DNA from: Phyllobacterium chamaecytisi
Lineage (GTDB): Bacteria > Pseudomonadota > Alphaproteobacteria > Rhizobiales > Rhizobiaceae
Direction: 5' to 3'
Length of the DNA: 64,000 nucleotides
Assembly (NCBI RefSeq): GCF_020164455.1
Contig: NZ_JAIQWW010000009.1
Coordinates: 162,357 to 226,356 of the forward strand
Numbering within the stretch: position 1 is the first letter of the stretch; each line of letters opens with the position of its first letter. Shown one piece after another: positions 8,413 through 16,926 of this stretch. The notes under the pieces are model-generated. The model saw nothing but the letters and a program-made list of their open reading frames with translations, searched no databases and had not been told where the DNA came from. Position numbers and translations under genes: made by a program.

Positions 8413-9770
8413 AGAAATAAGACTTGTGCTGTGGCGCCGCCGATACCCGATAAAGTTCCCTTGGATTGTGCGACATCGATATCGAGAATACCGCCGTCGA
8501 CAATCAGCGCACCGGTAGAGGCGCCAAGTGCGTTGACCGACGAAGCTCGCAATTGACCTGCCGTGACGGTCGTCGTCCCGGCATAGGTGTTCGCACCGGT
8601 GAGGTTGATGATAGCCGAGCCGGTCTTGGCAATTGAGCCGCTTCCCGAAATGATATTGCCAACGGTTGTGTCGATGATCGACTGATCGAAGGCAAGTCCG
8701 CCTGTGACAGAGATATTGCCGATCAGACCCGTGGTTGCATTGGCAAATGTCAGAGCATTGGCTCCGCCAGTGAAGGTGATCGCATCAGCACCAAGACCGC
8801 CTGTGACCAAGCCTGCAAAGCCCATTGTGATAGCGAGGTTCTGGCCGGCAATGCCGGCGCCGCTGGTGCCATTGGCACCCAAGCTCCCGCCGATGCCGCC
8901 ATCGCCGCCAGTGCCGCCAACAATCCCCGCACCACCCACGCCTCTGACCCCACCTGTAATCGCGGCCCCGATGATGAATGTCTGCGCTACTCCTCCGGTA
9001 AACAGAAGACCGATGCCGCCATCGCCAGCGTCTCCGCCTTCGGCGCCCACAGATGCGCCGCCCACGCCGCCTGCTCCGCCGGTGACGCCGACGATCAGTG
9101 GTCCAAGGGCTCCGCCGAGAGTGGTTATTGCGCCATAGCCGCCCGCACCACCACCACCGCCGCCGCCTGCCCCGGGAGCTGCTCCACCCGCTCCGCCTAC
9201 GCCGCCAGTGGCTCCTGCTCCAGGAAACAGTCCTCCAGCGAAACCATGCGCACCGCCACCGCCACCGCCGCCGCCTCCACCGACAGCGCCAACTGTGCCG
9301 ACGGCTCCGACTGCCCCCGGCGTCGCAGCGCCTGCGCCTCCTGCGCCTCCTGAATTCAGGATTGTTCCATCCCCGCCTTTACCGCCGGCACCGCCGGTGA
9401 CACCGGCGGCGCCACCACCACCGCCACCACCACCAAACGAGTTGGCTCCTCCCCCGCTTCCCGCCCCGCCCGAGGTTTCACTGTTGCTGACACCCGCCGC
9501 ACCCCCGGGTCCGGCAGCGGTACCGCCAGCTCCGGCATCGGCCCATGTGGGGGTGGCTGCCAGAGCAGCGATGAGCGCAAAAGCAGACACCATCGTCGGC
9601 AGGACGGATGTCACTGCTTTCATCGAGGTTACTGCTTCCGAAATCTTCGCAAAATGGGTCAGCGAGCGTTGTTTTAAGCCTGAAAGCAGCTTCGACTCCT
9701 GTCCGAAATCCAGCCCAAACGGCAAGGCTTTGTTGGAACGGCTATGGATCATATCGGTGCTCGTATTCAT
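8409..9770 (-). CDS. Autotransporter, signal peptide and Gly-rich N-terminal part (upstream part of the same gene)
   Basis: 453 residues. The N-terminus has an extended charged region, then a hydrophobic stretch 'VSAFALIAALAATPTWA' that ends at a likely signal-peptidase site (A-D-A). Residues about 85-290 are extremely glycine-rich (runs of G with A and V), followed by beta-helix text 'GSIAKTGSAIINLTGANTYA' that matches the downstream ORF in style. It ends abruptly at a TGA overlapping the next ORF, with no barrel, so alone it could not be displayed. With the next ORF it would give a protein of roughly 1940 residues. Either a real frameshift has inactivated it, or the break reflects sequencing error or phase variation. 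Confidence 0.75.
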   Translation of the reverse strand: MNTSTDMIHSRSNKALPFGLDFGQESKLLSGLKQRSLTHFAKISEAVTSMKAVTSVLPTMVSAFALIAALAATPTWADAGAGGTAAGPGGAAGVSNSETSGGAGSGGGANSFGGGGGGGGAAGVTGGAGGKGGDGTILNSGGAGGAGAATPGAVGAVGTVGAVGGGGGGGGGGAHGFAGGLFPGAGATGGVGGAGGAAPGAGGGGGGGAGGYGAITTLGGALGPLIVGVTGGAGGVGGASVGAEGGDAGDGGIGLLFTGGVAQTFIIGAAITGGVRGVGGAGIVGGTGGDGGIGGSLGANGTSGAGIAGQNLAITMGFAGLVTGGLGADAITFTGGANALTFANATTGLIGNISVTGGLAFDQSIIDTTVGNIISGSGSIAKTGSAIINLTGANTYAGTTTVTAGQLRASSVNALGASTGALIVDGGILDIDVAQSKGTLSGIGGATAQVLFL

Positions 9771-10401
9771 GGCAGCGGACCTTTGGACAGAAAAGTCTAG
9801 AGCTTCTATTGCGACTACTGATCACGGAGATGCGCTCCAGCGCGGCTTGCGCACCATTGACGCCAGTTGAAATAGAATCTGGATTTGGGTTCAAACGAGC
9901 TCTGCTTAGATTAATCTCTCGGAGACCATCTAAACGTTCATAAATAAATTACGGCAATAGAAAAAATATAAAGAAGAAATATCACTTTTTACTACTGCAG
10001 TTTTGTATCTTAGTTTTATGCATTCAGTAAATTCCTCATATCACACAAAGTTATATCACATCGTTTTATTTTATAATGTTTCGACAGCGCAGAAAAAATG
10101 TCCATTTGATGGGAAGTTCATTTGAACTTGAGGCCGGAAGTTTCTGGGCAGCACATCGCCGGCCTGAGAGCGGCGGAGCGAATAGGCTTCGATAGCGGGT
10201 GTTGAGGGGTTCACCTGCTTGTCCCGGTGCCGAATACCAGAACAAGTCTTTGCCCAGCACTTGCAACAGCTATGACGTCGACTACCCTCACCCACGCCTG
10301 TCGCACTTCAGATGGAATCTACGGAACGGCGGCAGACCCGGCACAAACGATGCATAGGACGCGATCTTCTCTAACGCACATTCGGAATGAATAACCAACA
10401 C
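9771..10401. other. Intergenic region, AT-rich at 9930-10080
   Basis: No gene is supported here. The part next to the autotransporter start is strikingly AT-rich (about 9930-10080) compared with its GC-rich surroundings and probably carries the promoter of that gene. The remainder, 10081-10401, holds only short unconvincing ORFs. Confidence 0.5.
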
Positions 10402-11115
10402 TCAAGTGCCGTGGCTACTGGCTCCCTGCACATCCGGCTGCGGCCATCGCTGCAGCGCGATGCGGCCAGCTTCTGTCAACGCATAGACGCCTCTATCGAG
10501 GCGCTCAAACCAGCCATAAACATTCGAAAGCAATATCTTGCCCGCGTCCGGTACGTTGGTTCCAATATCGCGCACTCGCAGCGGTCCTGCCGTCAGAGTT
10601 GCCGCACAGGCAAGCGCCTGCTGCCGATATGCCGTCATAATTGGCGTGCGGGTACTACCACCAAGCACCGGATCTCCGCGTCGTTTCTGGTGTTCGCGCA
10701 TAAGCCTCGAACGCCGCTTTGGATCGGTCCGCGGCATTGGTGACACGGAACGAACGATGACGCTGACCTCGCCGGCATCGGAAATGCCCAGCATGCCAAC
10801 GCCAAGCCTGCGGCAGAGGTTGCGGTAGCGTTTGTCGGCTTCACGACCTCTACCGCTGGACGATATCCGGGCAGCGATCCAGACCTCGTTTGAAATGGTC
10901 GCCCGGTCGACCGCCTGCAAAATGAGCTCCAGATTGAAGCTTAATTTTAGCTCGGCGACCACGACAACAGGCGGATCGTCATTACTGAGGCCGACAAGAT
11001 CGCAGCCGCCAACCTCGCCCTTGACGACGTAACCTGCCTTTTCAAGAAAGCTTTTAACCGGCAGATAGAGCGAAGTTTCCATGTATACAGATCGAATCGG
11101 AGAATCGTTTGACAA
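10402..11115 (-). CDS. DUF2161 family protein, putative PD-(D/E)XK nuclease fold
   Basis: 237 residues (a second possible start is METSLYLPVKSFLE, eleven codons on). The N-terminal half carries the restriction-nuclease-like pattern 'GCDLVGL' (Asp) followed by 'VVVAELKLSFNLELILQAVDR' (Glu-x-Lys), as in DUF2161, predicted to be a PD-(D/E)XK phosphodiesterase. The C-terminal part ('GPLRVRDIGTNV', 'NVYGWFERLDRGVYALTEAG') looks like a winged helix. Substrate unknown. It is the first gene of the defence-like island and is transcribed away from it. Confidence 0.75.
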   Translation of the reverse strand: MSNDSPIRSVYMETSLYLPVKSFLEKAGYVVKGEVGGCDLVGLSNDDPPVVVVAELKLSFNLELILQAVDRATISNEVWIAARISSSGRGREADKRYRNLCRRLGVGMLGISDAGEVSVIVRSVSPMPRTDPKRRSRLMREHQKRRGDPVLGGSTRTPIMTAYRQQALACAATLTAGPLRVRDIGTNVPDAGKILLSNVYGWFERLDRGVYALTEAGRIALQRWPQPDVQGASSHGT

Positions 11116-11382
11116 AAAACTACACCGATATGGCAGCTAGGGACACCGCATTTGCCTCGCATTGAGAACTATCTAACCCACGACCCCGCTGAAATCTTTT
11201 CGATCCCAACTCAAGATTCGGCCTGTTCAATTGCAGAACCTGCCAGAAACTTTGAAAATGCCGATAATAGTGGTTTTCGATTGTTGCCCCAAATTCTACA
11301 ATGCCCCTAGTGCAAGCGGTAGGATCAGGATGATGCCGACGGATTGTGGGCCGAAGATTTTTCTCAGGTACCTGGAACGAAA

Positions 11383-12024
11383 ATGCCCAATGTCATAATA
11401 TCGAAAACCGCAATTGTTGCTGCCTTGAACAACCTTAAGGGTCGAGAGATCCAAGTTTCGCTAACACAGAGTTCATATTTAATTGGTTATCTCGCGCTTA
11501 CAGATTTATTTCGAAAATTGGATTTGAGTTGTCACAAACAGGTTTTGTCGGGAGCGTATGCCGTTTATGGTTGGATGCCGACGATTCTGAAGAGCCCCCC
11601 GACAGGCTCCGGAGCGTCTGATTTGAAACGGCTTGTCGAGGCTGGGCGTGATAAAGGAAACTATCTAGATCTCAACGCTTGGAAAGAAACCCTTCAGGCG
11701 ATCAACAATTCTGTTGTAGGGACCAGCAAGTTTCTTCACTTCTCCGCCCCCGATGTTTTTCCAATTTGGGATTCAGTTGTGGCGAGATCTTTCGGGCTAT
11801 CACAGTGGCATCAACACGCGCGAGCGAAAGAATACATTGCCTACTTCAATGCCGTTCACTCTTGGCTCTTGGATCCCGATAGTCGCCTGCCTGAAAATTT
11901 TCGTAGCGCGTTGCGGCCATTGAAAGAAGCCCACAATTTAGGAAAGCTTCGACAGTTGGAACTGGCGTTGTTCTGGGAGGGGCAACTGAGCGAGCCTGGT
12001 GAAACCAAAACCGCCAAGCGGTGA
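11383..12024 (+). CDS. Hypothetical 213-aa protein of the defence island
   Basis: I do not recognise a named family. The protein (MPNVIISKTAIVAALNNLKG) is soluble, without signal or membrane segments, and has a distinctive central block 'TSKFLHFSAPDVFPIWDSVV' that resembles the helical core of some small helix-hairpin-helix-like proteins; this is an impression only. I chose the ATG at 11383 rather than the TTG at 11344 because a GGAACG site lies just upstream. The gene is convergent with the reverse transcriptase gene, 70 bases away, so the two may or may not work together. Base composition is moderately AT-rich, like the RT gene. Confidence 0.6.
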   Translation: MPNVIISKTAIVAALNNLKGREIQVSLTQSSYLIGYLALTDLFRKLDLSCHKQVLSGAYAVYGWMPTILKSPPTGSGASDLKRLVEAGRDKGNYLDLNAWKETLQAINNSVVGTSKFLHFSAPDVFPIWDSVVARSFGLSQWHQHARAKEYIAYFNAVHSWLLDPDSRLPENFRSALRPLKEAHNLGKLRQLELALFWEGQLSEPGETKTAKR

Positions 12025-12094
12025 TATTGCCCTTCGTATTGGTTGTGAGGACGGCGTCGGTTAGACGCAAATTAATGGTCGCACGTGCCTGCTT

Positions 12095-13741
12095 CTAGTA
12101 ATCGTCGTCCGGATTTGGCGTGAACTCGCCCTCATTGTCGTTGCCATCGGAATCGTCATCATTGTCTGATTCGTAACCCTCGTCGTCGTCATACCCGTAT
12201 CTCGTTCTACTAATAGCCCGTGAAGGTCGCTCTCCAAGGCGAGATACATAGCCTTCAATATCAATAAGAGCGAGCTTTCGATCTGCCAAGTGCTCGAATT
12301 CCGATGCAAATTTGCCTGAAAAACTAGCTTTCGTGATCCCTATAGACCTCGCGACGAGGTTTGTAAGCCAATCGGCATCTTCGGTAAAAAGTTTACTAGC
12401 AAACTTTATCGATGGCTTTTTCCTTAGGCGTTCATCCTTATAGGCATACAAAAGGAGCGCTTGGACATGGCCATTCTGAGATTTGGACAGTTCGTCGGCA
12501 ACATGATCGCTTATGTCAATTCTACACGACAGCAACAGCCATAAAAGCCATACGATTTCATGATGATGGTTGAATGCCAGATGCATTAATAAAAGATACT
12601 GGCAGGCTTCCTGCCATCCACTGCTATCAATTTGGCCACCAATAGCTTTTCTCTTAACAACGAGCAGCGCCACATAATCGATGCAATGAGGATGGTGGTG
12701 GCAGATACGCTGCAAATAACTTTCCACCACATCCCAATGGTCTCGATCATAAACTTTGATTTGATCAAGATGCCGCAGAACAATTTTAATAGGGCTCTGA
12801 GAGCCAATCTCACTGGAAATTCTCAATGATCTATCCAACGTATAAATTAAATCCTCACGTGAGCTATGCCACGAGTTTGTTTCTCGAGTTAGCTTCCTAA
12901 TTTCTTGAGCCCACAAATCATTTATAGGATCTAAGCTGTTATAAATACGTGTTTTACTGTCATTTATCTGCAATTCGAATTTCTGTAAAGTTTCTCTAAG
13001 TTGTGAAAGAACAACCAATGCATCGGATTCGGTGCGAAGGCCAATGTAGAAGTCATCCACATGCCGGACTGCGCCAACGATCAAATTACCAACTGAAGCA
13101 TGTAATGACTTGTCAATGCTTGATGCCACAAATTCTGCAATCGGACGAAATGCATCCGGACCGACAAGGACACCCCTCGTTTGAGCGGATTGACAGTTCC
13201 TCGTGAAGAAATCCAACTGATTGAAAATCAAATCATTTGATTTCGGCGATTGGTCGGCCTTTGATGCTTCTATGCCATGAGCAGCCCACGAGATTGAATG
13301 CGTGTAGATACTTGGAAAAAATTGTGAAATGTCGGTCTTAAGAATGTAGGGGGCGTAACGTAATTTGATTTGCGCCTGGGCTGCGATTTCAGACAGGGAG
13401 GAAACTTGGATGGATCGATCTGCATTGTTTCCCGGAATTTTAGGAGCGCTTACGGAAAACGGAGAGATCTGGAACTGTCTTTCGAATTTTTTCCAATGTT
13501 TGTGCACGAAAGTCGAAACGTAAAAATACGAGATCGGGTGTGGCGTGCCAAAGAAACGTCTATTGCCATCATGTTTAGTTCCACTGTATCGAATGTATTC
13601 TGTCGGCCTTTTATGGAATTTCTTGTCATCAATATCTGCGACAATACCTCGAATGGCGCGCTGGAAATCACTTGATACAAAGCAGGGAGGGAGGGTTTCA
13701 GGAAAAAATCCTTTAGCGATCAACCAGTAGCGATTTTTCAT
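12095..13741 (-). CDS. Reverse transcriptase of the Abi/UG (defence-associated) kind
   Basis: 548 residues. Palm motif A is 'LKTDISQFFPSIYTHS' (Asp137), motif B region is 'RGVLVGPDAFRPIAEFV', and the catalytic pair sits in 'VRHVDDFYIGL' (Asp229-Asp230), with HVDD in place of the common YADD. The C-terminal half is helical, as in Abi and 'unknown group' reverse transcriptases, and the protein ends in a tail of about 35 residues dominated by Asp, Glu and Asn. No maturase or endonuclease domain and no intron structure were seen. The start at 13741 follows a GAGGG site; an earlier in-frame start at 13843 adds residues unlike the family. The gene is visibly AT-richer than its neighbours. Likely role: abortive-infection or DRT-type phage defence. 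Confidence 0.8.
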   Translation of the reverse strand: MKNRYWLIAKGFFPETLPPCFVSSDFQRAIRGIVADIDDKKFHKRPTEYIRYSGTKHDGNRRFFGTPHPISYFYVSTFVHKHWKKFERQFQISPFSVSAPKIPGNNADRSIQVSSLSEIAAQAQIKLRYAPYILKTDISQFFPSIYTHSISWAAHGIEASKADQSPKSNDLIFNQLDFFTRNCQSAQTRGVLVGPDAFRPIAEFVASSIDKSLHASVGNLIVGAVRHVDDFYIGLRTESDALVVLSQLRETLQKFELQINDSKTRIYNSLDPINDLWAQEIRKLTRETNSWHSSREDLIYTLDRSLRISSEIGSQSPIKIVLRHLDQIKVYDRDHWDVVESYLQRICHHHPHCIDYVALLVVKRKAIGGQIDSSGWQEACQYLLLMHLAFNHHHEIVWLLWLLLSCRIDISDHVADELSKSQNGHVQALLLYAYKDERLRKKPSIKFASKLFTEDADWLTNLVARSIGITKASFSGKFASEFEHLADRKLALIDIEGYVSRLGERPSRAISRTRYGYDDDEGYESDNDDDSDGNDNEGEFTPNPDDDY

Positions 13742-13921
13742 TTTACCCTCGAACCAACTATCCACGCGTGTCTTACAGACTATTATAAATTTCACCAAGA
13801 CTATGTTGGAGGCTTGCCCCTCGGGCTGCGCCGCTCCAGTCATTCCCTTACGATCTGGTAGTGAATTCTACGTGCAGAAACACTAACATTTAGGACAATC
13901 GCCGGCCGCGACAGCGTACAA

Positions 13922-13990
13922 GTTTCCTGGTTTCATGTTCGATTTTTCTGTGATAAAACCTCTGCTATAAATTTCGTATACAGAGGAAAC
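13922..13990. promoter_or_regulatory. Probable promoter/operator of the abiE pair
   Basis: An inverted repeat CCTCTG (13959-13964) / CAGAGG (13981-13986) brackets a TATAAA-like -10 region, and an outer pair GTTTCC (13922-13927) / GGAAAC (13985-13990) flanks it. AbiEi antitoxins are known to bind inverted repeats over their own promoter; that this is the site is inference. Confidence 0.45.
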
Positions 13991-14000
13991 ATCACTTCCA

Positions 14001-14621
14001 ATGCCCTCGACTGGTGCCCAACGGATTCGAGCGCTCGACCTCCTGAGAGCTCGGGGGATGCTTCGGCTGAAGGACTTTGTGGCCGAAGGAATTGGACCCG
14101 AGACGCTCGCCCGTCTCGTTCGAGAGGAAGCGGTCGTCCGCCCGGCGCGCGGCCTCTATCAACTCCCTGACACCCACGTTGAGGCTGCCCATGCGCTCGC
14201 CGAAGCGGCTGTTCTAGTCCCAAAGGGCGTGGTCTGCCTGACCTCGGCGCTCCAATACCACGAACTGACCCTGCAAATGCCCTCATTTGTGTGGATGGCG
14301 ATCGACCGTACCGCCTGGCGTCCCAAGATCGATTATCCGCCCATCAGGTTTGTGCGCTTTACTGGGTCGGCGCTGACCGAGGGGGTCGAGCGTCACCGCA
14401 TCGAGAATGTCGATGTCGCCATCACGGATCCGGCGAAGACAATTGTCGATTGCTTCCGCTACCGGACCAAGGTCGGTCTCGACGTTGCGATGGAAGGACT
14501 ACGCGAGGGCCTCCGCCGCCGCCGGTGCACGCCTGATCAACTCTGGCGTTTCGCGCGAAAGGCGCGGGTCTGGTCGGTCATGCGTCCTTACGTCGAAGCG
14601 ACGGTGTCCAATGCCGCATGA
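14001..14621 (+). CDS. abiEi: Type IV antitoxin AbiEi
   Basis: 206 residues with an N-terminal winged helix-turn-helix ('ALDLLRARGMLRLKDF', 'GIGPETLARLVREEAVVRP', 'RGLYQL') and the conserved C-terminal AbiEi domain ('VCLTSALQYHELT', 'ENVDVAITDPAKTIVDCF'). Known role: transcriptional autorepressor and antagonist of the AbiEii nucleotidyltransferase in a type IV toxin-antitoxin/abortive-infection pair. The stop overlaps the toxin start by 11 bases, so translation is coupled. The pair is complete, unlike two related loci elsewhere in the window. Confidence 0.9.
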   Translation: MPSTGAQRIRALDLLRARGMLRLKDFVAEGIGPETLARLVREEAVVRPARGLYQLPDTHVEAAHALAEAAVLVPKGVVCLTSALQYHELTLQMPSFVWMAIDRTAWRPKIDYPPIRFVRFTGSALTEGVERHRIENVDVAITDPAKTIVDCFRYRTKVGLDVAMEGLREGLRRRRCTPDQLWRFARKARVWSVMRPYVEATVSNAA

Positions 14622-15531
14622 GCCCCGCAACGTCGGCGCATCAGTGCGGGCGCGGCTCCTCGACCGAGCGCGTGCCGAACGATCAGATTTCCAGATTCTC
14701 CTGACGCGCTATGCGATCGAGCGTCTACTCTATCGGCTGAGCGTGTCGCCGCATCGCGATCGCTTCGTCCTCAAAGGTGCGATGCTCTTTGTGACCTGGG
14801 TCGCCGACCCGTTTCGGCCCACTCGCGACTTGGACCTGCTTGGCCAAGGCGACGACGACGCCGAGGCCATTGCCGAAACTTTCCGAGCCATTTGTGCGCA
14901 GCCGGTCGCCGATGACGGAGTAACGTTTGATGTGGCCGCGTTGACGGCGGCGTCGATCCGCGAGGAGGTGGAATATGGTGGCGTGCGGGTCCGCACGACG
15001 GCAACCATCGCCGGGGCGCGTATCCCGATCCAGGTCGACATTGGCTTCGGCGATGCGATCACGCCGGCGGCCATCGAGATTGACTATCCCGTCCTGCTGG
15101 ACTCCCCGACGCCGAAACTCCGGGCCTATCCTGTCGAGACGGTGGTAGCGGAGAAATTCGAGGCGCTCGTCACACTCGGCATAGCCAATAGCAGGCTCAA
15201 GGATTTCTACGACCTCTGGGTGATCTCCAGAACATTCGAGCTTCGCCGGGCCGCCCTCGTCGTGGCCGTACAGCGCACCTTCGAACGACGCAGAACGGTT
15301 CTTCCGTCTGACATTCCGGTTGGCCTGTGCGATGAATTCGCGGAAGCCCGGGCCGCTCAATGGCGCGCCTTCCTCGGCCGCGAGCGGTTGGCAGGAGCAC
15401 CAGGGACTTTCGCCGCCATCATCGCCGATCTTCGAGTCTTCTTGATGCCGCTAGTCGTCGGATTAGAAGAAGAGCGATTTTGGCCGCCGAGCGGGCCGTG
15501 GTTGCCTGGAGCAGCAATCGATGAGGCATAG
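14611..15531 (+). CDS. abiEii: Type IV toxin AbiEii, nucleotidyltransferase
   Basis: 306 residues from the ATG at 14611, which overlaps the antitoxin stop. The nucleotidyltransferase signature is present: 'FVLKGAMLFVTW' (motif I), 'PTRDLDLLG' (Asp-x-Asp), 'PIQVDIGFGD' and the C-terminal 'VVAEKFEALVTLG' with 'RLKDFYDLWVI' typical of AbiEii/AbiGii. Known homologues arrest growth by transferring nucleotides onto RNA targets. The longer upstream reading (to 14407) would lie inside abiEi and is rejected. All catalytic residues I can identify are present, so it is probably active. Confidence 0.9.
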   Translation: MPHEPRNVGASVRARLLDRARAERSDFQILLTRYAIERLLYRLSVSPHRDRFVLKGAMLFVTWVADPFRPTRDLDLLGQGDDDAEAIAETFRAICAQPVADDGVTFDVAALTAASIREEVEYGGVRVRTTATIAGARIPIQVDIGFGDAITPAAIEIDYPVLLDSPTPKLRAYPVETVVAEKFEALVTLGIANSRLKDFYDLWVISRTFELRRAALVVAVQRTFERRRTVLPSDIPVGLCDEFAEARAAQWRAFLGRERLAGAPGTFAAIIADLRVFLMPLVVGLEEERFWPPSGPWLPGAAIDEA

Positions 15532-15614
15532 CCGAACGACAAATTACGCCGTCCAGCTTGACGCAGCGCAATTGGTGAACAAATGGGCCGTGGTCGCGGC
15601 TTCCGGGGGGACGC

Positions 15615-16919
15615 ATGGATAAGCAGCACTTCTATCGCGTGGGCAGCCATTCAGGCGCCTTGGACGATCTGCCTGCAAACCCCGACCAACTGGACGCCCT
15701 GATCAACAGTGCTCGAAAGCACATCGAGCCATGGCTTTCTGCTGTTTTTCAAGCGGAGCACCTAAATCTGCTGCTCGGTAGCGGGTTCACCACAGCGGTC
15801 GGTTGCATCGCAGGTGTAGGTGCCACGGGAATGGCCAAGGTTACGTTTGGAACGACGCATGACGCCGCCATCGATGCGCATGCCCAAGCCGGAGCTACGG
15901 CCATGAAAAGAGGTGCAGCAAATATCGAGGACCAGTTCCGAAGTGCGCTTGCTCTGCTTGACGGTCTGGGAGTTATCGACAAGGGAGCAGCAAAGACCCT
16001 CAAGGATGGCATCGATGCTCAAATGTCCGGATTCCTTAGATCACTCTTGAAGACGGAAAGTGGGATCGTCGCTGGAAGGGACCCGGCATCAAAGGAAGCT
16101 GCTCAAGGTGCTCTGCAATCATTCCTACTCAGTTTTGCGAGCCGGGCTGCGTCTCGCGAACGCTTGCACGTCTTCACAACCAACTACGACCGTCTGATCG
16201 AACATGGCTGCGATTTTGCGGGCCTTCGGATCATCGACAGATTTGTCGGCGCTCTGAATCCGGTCTTTCGGGCGTCGCGCGTTGAGGTTGACGTCCACTA
16301 CAATCCACCCGGCATTCGGGGAGAGCCCCGATTCATGGAGGGCGTCATTCGCCTGACCAAGCTTCACGGCTCATTGGACTGGTTCTTCGACAAGGACGAA
16401 CGGCGAATCTACCGGAAAGGCATTCCATTCGGGGCCCCTGCGGATCATACCGACATTCCCAAAAAGCCCGTCGATACGGTCATGATCTATCCTAATCCTG
16501 CGAAGGACGTCGAGACAACCCAATATCCATATGCGGAGCTCTTTCGCGATTTCGCAGCCGCAGCCTGCCGACCCAACGCGGTTATCGTGACCTATGGCTA
16601 TGGCTTCGGCGACGATCATGTGAATCGAGTGCTGCTCGATATGCTCACGATCCCGTCGACCCATTTGGTGATCATGGCCTATTCGGCCGATGATCGCCTC
16701 AAGACATTTACAGAAAAGACGCGCGATGCACAGGTCTCGTTGTTGCTTGGACCGCATTTCTCGGATCTTCAAACATTAGTGGCGAACTACCTACCGAAGC
16801 CGGCGCTCGACTACATATCCGGCCGAATGACTGAACTGTTGAAGCATCGTCCGGACGACCCGAAAGCCAGCGACCTGCCTGCAGCACCGCCTCCAGCGCC
16901 CGCAACCGGTGCGTTATGA
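15615..16919 (+). CDS. SIR2-family NAD-binding protein of a SIR2-HerA defence pair
   Basis: 434 residues with SIR2-like features: the NAD-binding 'NLLLGSGFTT' (GSG at 55-57), 'HVFTTNYDRLIE' (Asn190-Tyr-Asp192) and 'LTKLHGSLDWF' with the likely catalytic His251. Known SIR2 effectors in phage defence hydrolyse NAD+. An SD-like GGGGGG lies upstream of the ATG. The stop overlaps the upstream edge of the HerA-like gene, so the two are an operon. Homologous SIR2-HerA pairs have been shown to form large complexes that degrade NAD+ on infection; here that is inferred from architecture. The Pro/Ala C-terminal tail ('PAAPPPAPATG') is probably disordered. Confidence 0.85.
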   Translation: MDKQHFYRVGSHSGALDDLPANPDQLDALINSARKHIEPWLSAVFQAEHLNLLLGSGFTTAVGCIAGVGATGMAKVTFGTTHDAAIDAHAQAGATAMKRGAANIEDQFRSALALLDGLGVIDKGAAKTLKDGIDAQMSGFLRSLLKTESGIVAGRDPASKEAAQGALQSFLLSFASRAASRERLHVFTTNYDRLIEHGCDFAGLRIIDRFVGALNPVFRASRVEVDVHYNPPGIRGEPRFMEGVIRLTKLHGSLDWFFDKDERRIYRKGIPFGAPADHTDIPKKPVDTVMIYPNPAKDVETTQYPYAELFRDFAAAACRPNAVIVTYGYGFGDDHVNRVLLDMLTIPSTHLVIMAYSADDRLKTFTEKTRDAQVSLLLGPHFSDLQTLVANYLPKPALDYISGRMTELLKHRPDDPKASDLPAAPPPAPATGAL

Positions 16920-16926
16920 GGCGATC

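Noticed and set aside
5384..9870. Many plus-strand ORFs rich in Pro and Ala opposite the autotransporter
   Set aside because: They are antisense shadows of the Gly/Ala/Thr repeats; composition mirrors the real gene and no family features are seen.
12095..13841. Group II intron or retron for the reverse transcriptase
   Set aside because: No maturase or endonuclease domain, no intron domain V-like hairpin and no retron msr/msd-like inverted repeats were seen around the gene.
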